Assembly (NCBI RefSeq): GCF_001741865.1
Contig: NZ_CP017147.1
Location: 6,129,001 to 6,193,000 of the forward strand
Length of the DNA: 64,000 bases
Source of the DNA: Bosea vaviloviae
Lineage (GTDB): Bacteria; Pseudomonadota; Alphaproteobacteria; Rhizobiales; Beijerinckiaceae
Direction: 5' to 3'
Both the position numbers and the translations under genes were made by a program. The notes under the pieces are model-generated. The model was not told where the DNA came from, did no database searches, and saw only the letters and a program-made list of their open reading frames with translations. Shown here in pieces: positions 1-9,333 of this stretch (its first letter is position 1; each line of letters begins with the position of its first letter).

Positions 1-1
1 G

Positions 2-1318
2 GAGCCGATGACGGCGCTGAACCCGGTCCTGACGATCGGCGACCAGATCGAGGAGGTGCTGCGCATCCACACCGAGCTCGATGCGGCCGAGCGGCGCGCA
101 AAAGTGCTCGGCATCATGGCAGCGATGCGCCTGCCCGATCCGGAGCGCATCCACGCCTCCTATCCGCACCAGATCTCCGGCGGGCAGCGCCAGCGCGTGA
201 TGATCGCCGCAGCCCTCGTGCTCGATCCGGCGCTCCTCATCGCCGACGAGCCGACGACCGCGCTCGACGTGACCACCCAGGCCCAGATCCTGCGCCTGAT
301 CAAGGAACTCCAGGGCCGGCGCGGCACGGGCGTGCTGTTCATCACCCATGATTTCGGCGTCGTCGCCGAGATCGCCGACAAGGTCGTGGTGATGGAGAAG
401 GGTTTTGTCGTCGAGCAGGGCCAGGCCGCGCAAGTGCTGACCAACCCGCAGCATCCCTATACCCGCATGCTGATCGGCGCAGTGCCGAGCCTGAAGCCTG
501 CCAGACGCAAGGCCGTGACGGGGCCGATCGCGCTCGAAGCCGTCGGGCTCGGCAAGACCTACAGCTCCAAGAGCCTGTTCAAGAAGGAGCAGGTCGTTCA
601 CGCCGCACGTGATGTCGACATCAAGATCCATCGCGGCGAGACGGTCGGGATCGTCGGCGAATCCGGCTCGGGCAAGACCACGGTGGCGCGCTGCATCGCC
701 CGATTGATGCCGCCGACGCGCGGCGCGATCCTCGTCCCCGACATCGACATTGCGATGCTGCCGGAGCGACGCCTGCGGGCTTACCGCCGCAAGATCCAGG
801 TCGTATTCCAGGATCCCTACCGCTCGCTGAATCCACGCCGCACGGTCGGCGATTCCATCATCGAGGGGCCGTGCAATTTCGGCCTGAAGCCGGCTGATGC
901 GATCGCGCGCGCCCGCGACCTGATGGCGCTGGTCGGCCTGCAGCCGAGCGCGCTCGACCGCTACCCGCATCAGTTCTCCGGCGGCCAGCGCCAGCGCGTC
1001 GCGATCGCTCGCGCGCTCGCCATGGAGCCCGAGATCCTGATCGCGGACGAGGCCGTCTCGGCGCTCGATGTCTCCGTGCAGAAACAGGTGCTGGCGCTGC
1101 TGGCCGACGTGCAGGAGCGCTTCAACCTCGCCATCCTGTTCATCACGCACGACCTGCGCGTCGCAGCCCAGATCTGCGACCGCATCGTCGTGATGGAGAA
1201 GGGCCTCATCGTTGAGCAGGGCGCGACCGCCCAGGTGTTTTCGGACCCCGCTCACGCCTATACGCGCGCCCTGATCGACGCTGCGCCAGGCCGCGAATTC
1301 GGCACCGGCGAGCCATAG
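2..1318 (+). CDS. Peptide-type ABC transporter, tandem fused ATPase (5' end outside window)
   Basis: Two nucleotide-binding domains of the DppD-DppF type lie in one chain and would energise uptake of a peptide, opine or similar solute at the inner membrane. The reading frame is open from base 2 (E-P-M-T-A-L-N-P, the usual Q-loop region), so the ATG at 8 is internal and the first Walker A is outside the window. Visible first-half motifs are ISGGQRQRV and LLIADEPTTALD. The second half has Walker A GESGSGKTT near residue 218, FSGGQRQRV near 327 and ADEAVSALD. Each half ends in the oligopeptide-type C-terminal extension. The matching permeases must lie upstream. The peptide-type binding protein at 9334 is a candidate partner, by inference only. 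Confidence 0.9.
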   Translation, partial: EPMTALNPVLTIGDQIEEVLRIHTELDAAERRAKVLGIMAAMRLPDPERIHASYPHQISGGQRQRVMIAAALVLDPALLIADEPTTALDVTTQAQILRLIKELQGRRGTGVLFITHDFGVVAEIADKVVVMEKGFVVEQGQAAQVLTNPQHPYTRMLIGAVPSLKPARRKAVTGPIALEAVGLGKTYSSKSLFKKEQVVHAARDVDIKIHRGETVGIVGESGSGKTTVARCIARLMPPTRGAILVPDIDIAMLPERRLRAYRRKIQVVFQDPYRSLNPRRTVGDSIIEGPCNFGLKPADAIARARDLMALVGLQPSALDRYPHQFSGGQRQRVAIARALAMEPEILIADEAVSALDVSVQKQVLALLADVQERFNLAILFITHDLRVAAQICDRIVVMEKGLIVEQGATAQVFSDPAHAYTRALIDAAPGREFGTGEP

Positions 1319-1676
1319 CGCCACTCCGCTCCGAAGCCTGTTGTCTCGAGCGTTTCGAGCGTAGCGGACACCGGCTCGCCAAGAAACGCGTCGAACACAG
1401 AGCTGGAACGGTCGAACGATCCAATTGGATCGGAAACTGCTCCAGGCGGGGAAGCATCGTCCCTCGCAGCGGAACCGGCATCCCTCCCGGTTCGGTGCGA
1501 ACCTGCCGCAAGCTCCGCGCGAGCTTATAAAGCGCGCGAATAGGCCAGCGCGATAAATGATAGCTCGGCAAATCGCGGCCGGCTCGTCGCGGGCCGGTTG
1601 TTTGTTATGCTCCAGGCAGATTGGCCCGGCCCGGCGTGATGACGCTTTGGACCCCTTAGGCTGACGGGGGGCGGCA
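1319..1676. other. 358-bp intergenic spacer with interspersed repeat
   Basis: No credible gene lies here. The spacer holds repeat copy A (1347-1440) and the upstream region of the polyamine-type ABC operon. Frames that cross it are shadows of the ATPase 3' end and the repeat. No clear terminator hairpin with a U tract was seen after the ATPase gene. Confidence 0.6.
1347..1440 (+). repeat. Interspersed palindromic repeat, copy A
   Basis: This is about 95 bp with a core resembling CGAGCGTAGCGGACACCGG, flanked by complementary GCGTTTC and GAAACGC segments. It ends in a segment containing the perfect 16-bp palindrome CGATCCAATTGGATCG (1417-1432). The core and the palindromic tail recur in inverted orientation at 44107-44215. 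Core-only relatives occur at 44888 and 46828. It looks like a non-coding rhizobial-type interspersed element, not an insertion sequence. Confidence 0.75.
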
Positions 1677-2750
<1,074 letters not shown>

Positions 2751-2801
2751 AACGCCATGGATTCACAACAAGGCATGGCTTCATAACAAGGGGAGACCAT
2801 C

Positions 2802-3911
2802 ATGACCGATCGCTCAGGCCTATCCCGACGCTCCATCCTTCTCGGCGGCGCCGGCGCTTCGCTCACCATCGCCAGCCCCTTCGTCCATGTCACGCCGGCT
2901 CGCGCCGACAAGGGCGAGATCGTCGTCGCGGGCTGGGGCGGCTCGCGCACCACGGCGATGCGCGAGGTGATGTTCACGCCCTTCGAAAAGGCGACCGGCA
3001 TCCGCGTGCGCGATGACGGACCGCCGGAAGCCGCCAAGGTCAAGGCGATGGTCGACAGCGGCAACATCACCTGGGACATCCTCGACACCGACATCCCGGC
3101 GATCCTGGCCATGGTCAACGCCAAGCTGCTCGAGCCGATCGACTATTCCAAGCTCGACAAGGCGAGACTCGGCAAGATCCCGCCCGTGCTGCACCACCCC
3201 TACGGGCTCGGGCACCTGATCTACTCGTTCAACATCGTCTACAACACCAAGGCTTTCCCGAACGGGACGCAGCCCAAGACCTGGGCCGATGTCTGGGACG
3301 GGGTGAAGTTCAAGGGCGCCCGCTCCTTCCCCTTCCGCGGCGGGCTCTCGCCGCAGCTCGAATTCGCCGCGATTGCCGATGGCGTGCCGGCCGACAAGGT
3401 CTATCCGCTCGACATCGAGCGCGCCTGGGCCTCGCATGACAAGCTCAGGCCGTTGGTGACGAAGTGGTACGCCAACCACGCCGAGGCGATCCAGCTGCTC
3501 TCCAGCGGCGAGATCGACATCTGCTGCACCATCGGCCCGCGCGGATTGGTGGCGAAGAAGGACGGCGCGCCGATCGATGTCGAATTCGCCGGTGGCAAGC
3601 TCGCCCCCGACAACTGGGCGATCGTCAAAGGCGCGCGCAATGCCGACGCCGTCTACCAGTTCCTGAACTTCGTCATTGACGGCAAGGTCCAGGCCGAGCT
3701 CGCCAAGCGCATCCCCTACGGCCCGTCTTCGCAGGACGCCTTCGCGCATCTGAGCGAGGCCGAAGCCAAACAGCTCAACACCTCGCCCGACAATCTCGCC
3801 AAGCAGTTCTGGACCGATATCGACTGGTGGGGGAAGACCGCCGAGAACGGCAAGACCAACAACGAGAACCAGATCGAGCGTTACGCCCGCTGGATGGTCA
3901 AGCGCGGATGA
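2802..3911 (+). CDS. ABC transporter substrate-binding protein, PotD-like, TAT-exported
   Basis: This periplasmic solute receptor has 369 residues. The N-terminus has a twin-arginine motif (SRRSIL, residues 8-13), a hydrophobic stretch and a probable cleavage after TPARA, so it should be exported folded by Tat. The mature part begins EIVVAGWGGS and has the extracellular solute-binding fold typical of PotD/PotF. The gene lies 51 bp after the ATPase, and its TGA overlaps the ATG of the first permease. It sets the specificity of this importer. The ligand cannot be read from sequence. Confidence 0.88.
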   Translation: MTDRSGLSRRSILLGGAGASLTIASPFVHVTPARADKGEIVVAGWGGSRTTAMREVMFTPFEKATGIRVRDDGPPEAAKVKAMVDSGNITWDILDTDIPAILAMVNAKLLEPIDYSKLDKARLGKIPPVLHHPYGLGHLIYSFNIVYNTKAFPNGTQPKTWADVWDGVKFKGARSFPFRGGLSPQLEFAAIADGVPADKVYPLDIERAWASHDKLRPLVTKWYANHAEAIQLLSSGEIDICCTIGPRGLVAKKDGAPIDVEFAGGKLAPDNWAIVKGARNADAVYQFLNFVIDGKVQAELAKRIPYGPSSQDAFAHLSEAEAKQLNTSPDNLAKQFWTDIDWWGKTAENGKTNNENQIERYARWMVKRG

Positions 3912-4798
3912 CGCTGGTCGCTGCGAGCGCCGTTCCCTCGGTGAAGGCCGCGCGCGCCTGGCGTGCGCGGCCGGGATTGATGATCGCCGGGGCCCTGGCC
4001 TTCTGCGCGATCGTCTATCTCCTCCCGATGCTGTCGCTGTTCGGCTGGGCCTTCCAGGGGCCCACCGGCTCCGGAGCGAGCCTCGCCCAACTCTCGCGAT
4101 TGATCGGCGACGACACCTATCACTATGCCTTCTTCACCACCTTCGAGATCGCGGCGATCACCACCCTGATCTGCGCGCTGATCGGATACCCCTACGCCTA
4201 TCTGATGGCGACGACGGGGCCACGCCTGGCGATGCTGCTGACGGCCGCCGTGATGATTCCGTTCTGGACCAGCGTGCTGGCCCGCAGCCTCGCCTGGATG
4301 ATCCTGCTCGGGCGCAAGGGCGTGGTCAACGAATGGCTGACGGGGCTTGGCCTGCTGGAGCGGCCGGCCGCCCTGCTGTTCAACAGCATCGGCGTGCAGA
4401 TCGGCATGGTCCATGTCCTGCTGCCCTTCATGGTGCTGCCGATCTGGTCGATCCTGTCGCGCCTCGATCCTGGCTTGCCGCGTGCGGCCCGTTCGCTGGG
4501 CGCCTCGCCGGCAGCGGCCTTCATCCATGTCACCTTGCCATTGTCGCTGCCCGGCCTCGCCGCCGGCGCGACGCTCGTCTTCATGTTCGCCATCGGCTTC
4601 TACATCACGCCCGCTTTGCTCGGCGGCCCCAACGACCTCACCATCGCCTCGCTGATCGAGATGGTGGTGCGCGATCTGCTGGACTGGCCGTTCGGCGCCA
4701 TGCTGAGCCTGGCGCTGCTCGGGCTCGTCGCGCTGGTCTTCGCCTGCGGCGCGGCCTTCGCAGGGGCCGGCCGCATCGCTGGGATTGAGGGGCGATGA
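3908..4798 (+). CDS. ABC transporter permease, PotB-like
   Basis: This inner-membrane permease subunit has 296 residues. The start at 3908 overlaps the stop of the binding protein (ATGA). A longer frame from 3827 only reads through the preceding gene and is rejected. About six hydrophobic segments are visible (for example GLMIAGALAFCAIVYLLPML near the N-terminus). The EAA-type loop around RAARSLGASPAAAF contacts the ATPase. It pairs with the PotC-like permease that follows with a 4-bp overlap. Confidence 0.88.
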   Translation: MTLVAASAVPSVKAARAWRARPGLMIAGALAFCAIVYLLPMLSLFGWAFQGPTGSGASLAQLSRLIGDDTYHYAFFTTFEIAAITTLICALIGYPYAYLMATTGPRLAMLLTAAVMIPFWTSVLARSLAWMILLGRKGVVNEWLTGLGLLERPAALLFNSIGVQIGMVHVLLPFMVLPIWSILSRLDPGLPRAARSLGASPAAAFIHVTLPLSLPGLAAGATLVFMFAIGFYITPALLGGPNDLTIASLIEMVVRDLLDWPFGAMLSLALLGLVALVFACGAAFAGAGRIAGIEGR

Positions 4799-5628
4799 GC
4801 CTGTCCTCCGCATCGCCGCAGCCGCGCATCAATGCCGGGCGCTCCGCCTTATGGCTCCTTGCGGGCCTGACCGTGCGGTTCCTGCTGGCGCCGATCGCCG
4901 TCATCATCGTCGTCTCCTTCAACGACACGACGCTGTTCAGCTTCCCGCCCACGCGCTGGTCGCTGCGCTGGTATCATGCGCTGTGGGAGAGCCGCGCCTG
5001 GCGTGAAGCCGGCTGGTTCTCGCTCTGGCTCGCGAGCCTGGTCGCACTGGCCTCGCTGCTGATCGGCGTGCCGGCGGCCTATGGGCTGGCGAAAGGCCGC
5101 TTTCCCGGTCGCCGCCTCGCCGAAGCGCTGCTGATCTCGCCGATGGTGGTGCCGGTCATCGTGCTGGCGCTCGGGCTCTACATGCTGTTCTCGAAGCTCG
5201 GGCTGATCGGTACGCCCACCAGCCTCTTCCTCGCCCATACGCTGCTTGCCTTGCCGGTGGTGATCGTCATCGTCGGCGCGGCTTTCCGCAGGCTCGACGG
5301 CTCCATCGAACTGGCGGCGCGCTCCTGCGGAGCCTCGTTCCCGCGCGCCTTCTGGCATATCGTGCTGCCCGCTATTCGCCCCGCTTTGATCTCGGCCGGA
5401 GCCTTCGCCTTCCTGACCTCGTTCGACGAGGTGGTGCTGACCCTGTTTCTCGGGGGCCCGCGGACCGCGACGCTGCCGAAAAAGATCTGGGAATCGGTCA
5501 AGTTCGAACTCGACCCGTCGCTGACGGCGGTGTCCACCATCCTGATCATCGTCTCGATCGCCGCGCTCCTCCTCGTCGAGGTCGCGCGCCGCAGCCGTGT
5601 CCAACGCCAAGCAAAGGAAGCCCTATGA
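4795..5628 (+). CDS. ABC transporter permease, PotC-like
   Basis: This is the second permease of the polyamine-type importer, with 277 residues. Hydrophobic segments include LLAPIAVIIVVSF near the N-terminus and LLISPMVVPVIVLALGLYML mid-protein. The EAA-type loop ELAARSCGASFPRAF is visible. ATGA overlaps join it both to the previous permease and to the next gene (deacetylase, 5625). This tight coupling implies the hydrolase is translated together with the transporter and acts on the imported compound. Confidence 0.88.
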   Translation: MSLSSASPQPRINAGRSALWLLAGLTVRFLLAPIAVIIVVSFNDTTLFSFPPTRWSLRWYHALWESRAWREAGWFSLWLASLVALASLLIGVPAAYGLAKGRFPGRRLAEALLISPMVVPVIVLALGLYMLFSKLGLIGTPTSLFLAHTLLALPVVIVIVGAAFRRLDGSIELAARSCGASFPRAFWHIVLPAIRPALISAGAFAFLTSFDEVVLTLFLGGPRTATLPKKIWESVKFELDPSLTAVSTILIIVSIAALLLVEVARRSRVQRQAKEAL

Positions 5629-6500
5629 TCCCCGACATCCCGACCATCTCAGCCAATCTCTCGGATCCCGCTCCCGAGTTCCCCTGGCCCAATGGCGCAA
5701 GCTGCGCCGTCTTTCCGGCTTTCGACGTCGATGCCGAGACGGCCTGGCTGCAATACGATTTCAAGAACGTCGACCGCCTCGTGACGATGTCCTTCGGCGC
5801 CTATGAGGAGCGCGTCGGCATTCCCAAGATCCTCGATTATCTGCGCGCCGAAGAGATCAAGGCGACCTTCTACATCCCGGGCTGGGTCGTCGATGCCCAT
5901 CCGAAGATGTGCGAGAGCATCGTCAAGGGCGGGCATGAGGTCGGCCATCACGGCTATCTGCACAAGCGGCCTGACCCCGCCGACTTCGCCGAGGACAAGG
6001 AGGAGATCGACAAGGCGCTCGACTCCCTCAAGCGCGTACTCGGCGTCACGCCGGTGGGCTACCGGGCGCCCTCGGGCGAGAACTATCACGAGCTGCTGGG
6101 CTATCTGCGCGATCGCGGCATCCTGTATTCCTCGTCCTTCCGCGACGACATCCGCCCCTACCGCCACAAGCTGCGCGACGGCTCGCGCGGTCCCGTCGAA
6201 TTGCCCGTCAACGTCTCCTTCGACGATTGGCTCTACGGGCTGAGCCAGCGCTTCAGCCCGCGCCCGATGTTCCCCAAGGAGCATGTGCTGTCGATCTGGA
6301 ACGGCGAGCTGGAGCAGACCCGTGAATGGGGCGGGCTCGTCTCCATGGTCATGCATCCCCAGGTCACCGGCCGGCCGATGCGGCTTGGCATCCTGCGCGA
6401 CTTCATCACCCGGGCCAGAAGCTACGGGGATGTCTGGATCGCCACCGGCCAGGAGATCGCCGCCCACTATATCGAGCAGGAAAGGGCGGCGGGTCTCTGA
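5625..6500 (+). CDS. Polysaccharide deacetylase (NodB/PuuE-like) family hydrolase
   Basis: This 291-residue NodB-homology protein has no signal peptide, so it is probably cytoplasmic. Motifs seen are FDVDAE near residue 26 (metal and base Asp), HEVGHHGYLH near 104 (metal His pair), YRAPSGE near 146 and MVMHPQ near the C-terminus. Cytoplasmic members of this family resemble PuuE allantoinase and hydrolyse C-N bonds of small cyclic or acylated compounds rather than polysaccharide. Its overlap with the permease gene and the amidohydrolase that follows support a small-molecule substrate delivered by the transporter. The exact reaction is unknown. Confidence 0.8.
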   Translation: MIPDIPTISANLSDPAPEFPWPNGASCAVFPAFDVDAETAWLQYDFKNVDRLVTMSFGAYEERVGIPKILDYLRAEEIKATFYIPGWVVDAHPKMCESIVKGGHEVGHHGYLHKRPDPADFAEDKEEIDKALDSLKRVLGVTPVGYRAPSGENYHELLGYLRDRGILYSSSFRDDIRPYRHKLRDGSRGPVELPVNVSFDDWLYGLSQRFSPRPMFPKEHVLSIWNGELEQTREWGGLVSMVMHPQVTGRPMRLGILRDFITRARSYGDVWIATGQEIAAHYIEQERAAGL

Positions 6501-6513
6501 GCAGAAACACCAC

Positions 6514-6666
6514 CGTCATTCCGGGGCGGCCCGCAGGGCCGAGCCCGGAACCCAGACCCGATGCGCCTTGTCGCAAAAGCTCTGGTGTTAGAGAGCCGCT
6601 TTCTGGCTGAATCCTCATCGGTTCTGGGTTCCGGGCTCTTCGCTTCGCGAAGCCCCGGAATGACGG
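6514..6666. repeat. Composite palindromic repeat (CATTCCGGGGC type)
   Basis: The ends are inverted: CGTCATTCCGGGGC at the left and GCCCCGGAATGACGG at the right. An inner inverted pair is formed by GAGCCCGGAACCCAGA (from 6541) and TCTGGGTTCCGGGCTC (to 6638). The element sits between two genes of one operon, so it would be transcribed as a long hairpin. A second member occupies 52632-52855. It is non-coding, and an ATG inside it (6561) gives a false N-terminal extension to the next gene. Confidence 0.85.
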
Positions 6667-6707
6667 AGCAGAACCGGCTGGCGTCCGACACGGAAACGAG
6701 ACCGACC

Positions 6708-8138
6708 ATGACCACCCGCATCTCCCGCGCCGATGTCGTCATCGCCTATGACGCCGAGGCCGACGACCACGTCTATCGCCGCGACTGCGACGTCGTCTTC
6801 GACGAGAGCGGCATCCTGCATCTCGGCGAGGGTTGGGACGGGCCGGTCGACCGCGAGATCGACGGGCGCGGCTTCATGGTCATGCCGGGGCTTGTCGACA
6901 TCCATTCGCACCCCTCGAGCGAGCCCGGCAACAAGGGCATGACCGACGAGGTCGGCAGCCCGAAACTCTACAATTCCTCGCTCTACGAATTCCTTTGGCT
7001 GTTCCGCGCCGATACTGAGGGCATCCCGCATCTCAACCATGTCGCCTGGTCGGAATTACTGATGTCGGGCGTCACCACGCTGGTCGACCTCTCCTTCCCC
7101 AGCGATGGCTGGCTCGACCGCGCGGCGGCCTCGGGCCTGCGCATGGTCATGGCGCCGATGTACCGCAATGGCCGCTGGTTCACCCGCAATGGCTACACCG
7201 TCGAATACGAGCTCGACGATGCCGCCGGGCGCAAGGCGATGGAGGAGGCCTTCCGGATCATCGACACGGCGCTCGCCCATGAATCCGGGCGGCTGTCGGG
7301 CCTCGCCTGCCCAGCCCAGATCGACACCTGCACGGAGGAGCTGTTCCGCGCCTCGATCGCCGGAGCGGCCGAGCGCAACATTCCGATCCAGACCCATGCG
7401 GGGCAGTCGATCAGCGAATTCCAGGAGATGGTCCGCCGCAGCGGGCTCTCGCCGATCCAGTGGCTCGACAGCGTCGGCTTTCTCGGCCCGAACGCCTCGA
7501 TCGCCCATGCCATCTTCCTCGACGAACATCCCTGGGTGCGCTGGCCGACCCGCACCGACCTGGCGCGCCTCGCTGAAACCGACACCTCGGTCGCGCATTG
7601 TCCGACCGTCTTCGGTCGGCGCGGTTTCACGCTGCGCGATCTCGGCCGCTATCTGTCCGCCGGCGTCAATATCGGCATCGGCACCGACACCTTCCCCCAC
7701 AACATGCTGGAAGAACTGCGCCACGCCGGTGTCTATGCCCGCATCACCGGCGAAAGCCATGCCGTCGTCACCACCGGCCAGGTCTTCCGCGCCGCGACGC
7801 TGGGCGGCGCAAAACTGCTCGGACGCAGCGATATCGGCCGTCTCGCGACAGGCGCTCAGGCCGATCTCGTCATGGTCGACCTGACGCATCCGATGATGCG
7901 GCCGACGCGCGACCCGCTGAAGAGCCTGATCAACGCCGCCGCCGAACGCGCGGTCGCCCATGTCTTCGTCGCCGGCCGGCAAGTTGTGCAGGATGGCAAG
8001 GTCATGACCATGGACTACCAGGCGGCCTCGGCCGGCCTGGAAGAGGCTCAGCGACGCGCGCTGGCGAAAGCCTCCTCGCTGGATTGGGCCGGCCGTTCGG
8101 TCGATGAACTTTCGCCGCCCAGCCTGCGCTGGACGTGA
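6708..8138 (+). CDS. Amidohydrolase family protein (TrzN/AtzA or cytosine deaminase-like)
   Basis: This 476-residue metal-dependent hydrolase removes amino, chloro or amide groups from small molecules, often N-heterocycles, in this superfamily. The metal motif HSH (in LVDIHSHPSS), THAGQS, VAHCPTVF and the catalytic Asp in GIGTDTFPHN are all present. The start is placed at 6708 because upstream in-frame codons lie inside the palindromic repeat. It follows the deacetylase gene after 207 bp. Together they suggest sequential hydrolysis of the compound brought in by the PotABCD-type importer. Confidence 0.85.
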   Translation: MTTRISRADVVIAYDAEADDHVYRRDCDVVFDESGILHLGEGWDGPVDREIDGRGFMVMPGLVDIHSHPSSEPGNKGMTDEVGSPKLYNSSLYEFLWLFRADTEGIPHLNHVAWSELLMSGVTTLVDLSFPSDGWLDRAAASGLRMVMAPMYRNGRWFTRNGYTVEYELDDAAGRKAMEEAFRIIDTALAHESGRLSGLACPAQIDTCTEELFRASIAGAAERNIPIQTHAGQSISEFQEMVRRSGLSPIQWLDSVGFLGPNASIAHAIFLDEHPWVRWPTRTDLARLAETDTSVAHCPTVFGRRGFTLRDLGRYLSAGVNIGIGTDTFPHNMLEELRHAGVYARITGESHAVVTTGQVFRAATLGGAKLLGRSDIGRLATGAQADLVMVDLTHPMMRPTRDPLKSLINAAAERAVAHVFVAGRQVVQDGKVMTMDYQAASAGLEEAQRRALAKASSLDWAGRSVDELSPPSLRWT

Positions 8139-8190
8139 ACGGCGTCCCCTCGCGGCCCCACGACCAAGCTGGCATATGATTTGCTCCTGA

Positions 8191-8213
8191 AATAGGGTCA
8201 CCCCGACACTATT
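8191..8213. promoter_or_regulatory. Possible LysR-type binding site (AATAG-N13-CTATT)
   Basis: A small dyad, AATAG with CTATT 13 bases apart, lies 13 bp upstream of the LysR gene start. LysR-type regulators often bind interrupted dyads of this size next to their own gene. The assignment rests on position and symmetry only. Confidence 0.3.
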
Positions 8214-8225
8214 CAGAGCAAGAAT

Positions 8226-9125
8226 ATGAACCTGCGTCAGATCGAGCTGTTGCGCGCCGTCATGCGATGCGAGACGACGGTGAGGGCCGCCCAGGAATTG
8301 GGCCTGTCCCAACCCGCCGTCAGCAACGCGATCAAGCATCTGGAAGGCCAGATCGGCTTCCCGCTGTTCGAGCGGGTCAACAACCGGCTGTTCCCGACCG
8401 CCGAGGCGCGGGCGATCTACCAGGATTCCGATCCGATCTTCCAGATGCACGCCGCCCTGGAAGCCAGGGTCCAGGATCTGAAGGAGAACCGGGCCGGGCA
8501 TGTCCGGCTCATCGCGACGCCGCCGCTGGGCTACAGCGTCATTCCCCGCGCGCTCGGCAGCTTCCTCGCCAAGCGGCCGAAGATGCGGGTGTTCTTCGAT
8601 GTCCGCCGCTTCGAGAATGTCATCGACAGCGTCGAGAACGGCGTTGCCGAATTGGGCTTCGTCATGGGGCTGAACGAAAACCGCGCGCTCAACGCCGAGG
8701 TGTTCTTCTCGGAGCGGATGGTCTGCGTGATGCGGCCCGACCACCCGCTCGCCGAGAAGAACACGATCTATCCCAGCGATCTCAGGAGCGTGCCCTTCAT
8801 CGCGCTCGAGCGCGGCAGCAGGATGGGCACCATCGTGCGACAGGCCTTCACCGAAGCGGGTGAGCCTTTCAATTTCGCCGTTGAGGTCCGCTACTGCAAC
8901 ACGGCCTGCGTGCTCGCCGAGAATGGCGTCGGCGTCGCGGTGGTCGATCCGCTGTCGCCGCTGTTCAGCGGCCATTACAACCTCGCCATCCGCGCCTTCG
9001 AGCCCGCCGTGCAGGTTTCAGCCTCCGTGGTGAGCTCGCGCAAGCGGCCCTTGTCGCGCGCCGCCGAAGCCTTCCTGCGCGAAGTGCGTGTCGTTGTCGG
9101 AGAGGTCGCGGGCAAGCTCGCCTGA
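8226..9125 (+). CDS. LysR-family transcriptional regulator
   Basis: This 299-residue regulator has an N-terminal winged HTH (MNLRQIELLRAVM to about residue 60, with SQPAVSNAIKHLE) and a C-terminal periplasmic-binding-protein-like effector domain. It lies between the first catabolic operon and the peptide-type binding protein gene, all on the same strand, so it could control either. A small dyad lies just upstream. The effector is unknown. The neighbouring amidohydrolases suggest a nitrogenous catabolite. Confidence 0.9.
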   Translation: MNLRQIELLRAVMRCETTVRAAQELGLSQPAVSNAIKHLEGQIGFPLFERVNNRLFPTAEARAIYQDSDPIFQMHAALEARVQDLKENRAGHVRLIATPPLGYSVIPRALGSFLAKRPKMRVFFDVRRFENVIDSVENGVAELGFVMGLNENRALNAEVFFSERMVCVMRPDHPLAEKNTIYPSDLRSVPFIALERGSRMGTIVRQAFTEAGEPFNFAVEVRYCNTACVLAENGVGVAVVDPLSPLFSGHYNLAIRAFEPAVQVSASVVSSRKRPLSRAAEAFLREVRVVVGEVAGKLA

Positions 9126-9333
9126 CGGTATTCGTCCGGCAAATGGCGGCCCCGAATAAAGCATAGGCGCGGGCATTGCCCGGCCAGGGCGCCTGCACCA
9201 GAGTCTCGATGCGCACATCATCCCGGCAGCGCCGGGCGTTCCACAGTCCCTGCCGCGTCGGCCCCCGGCGATCCGCATCACCGCGTTCGCGCAGGCATGG
9301 CTGCGCCATACCGCCATCATCGAGAGACCCATA

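Noticed and set aside
1206..1571. 121-residue minus-strand frame
   Set aside because: Built from the antisense end of the ATPase gene and repeat copy A.
7056..8975. 639-residue minus-strand frame
   Set aside because: Antisense of the amidohydrolase and LysR genes, both with clear motifs.
9126..9333. Regulatory RNA or small gene in the 208-bp spacer
   Set aside because: Only scattered short GC-rich complementarity and no convincing start, ribosome site or conserved fold.
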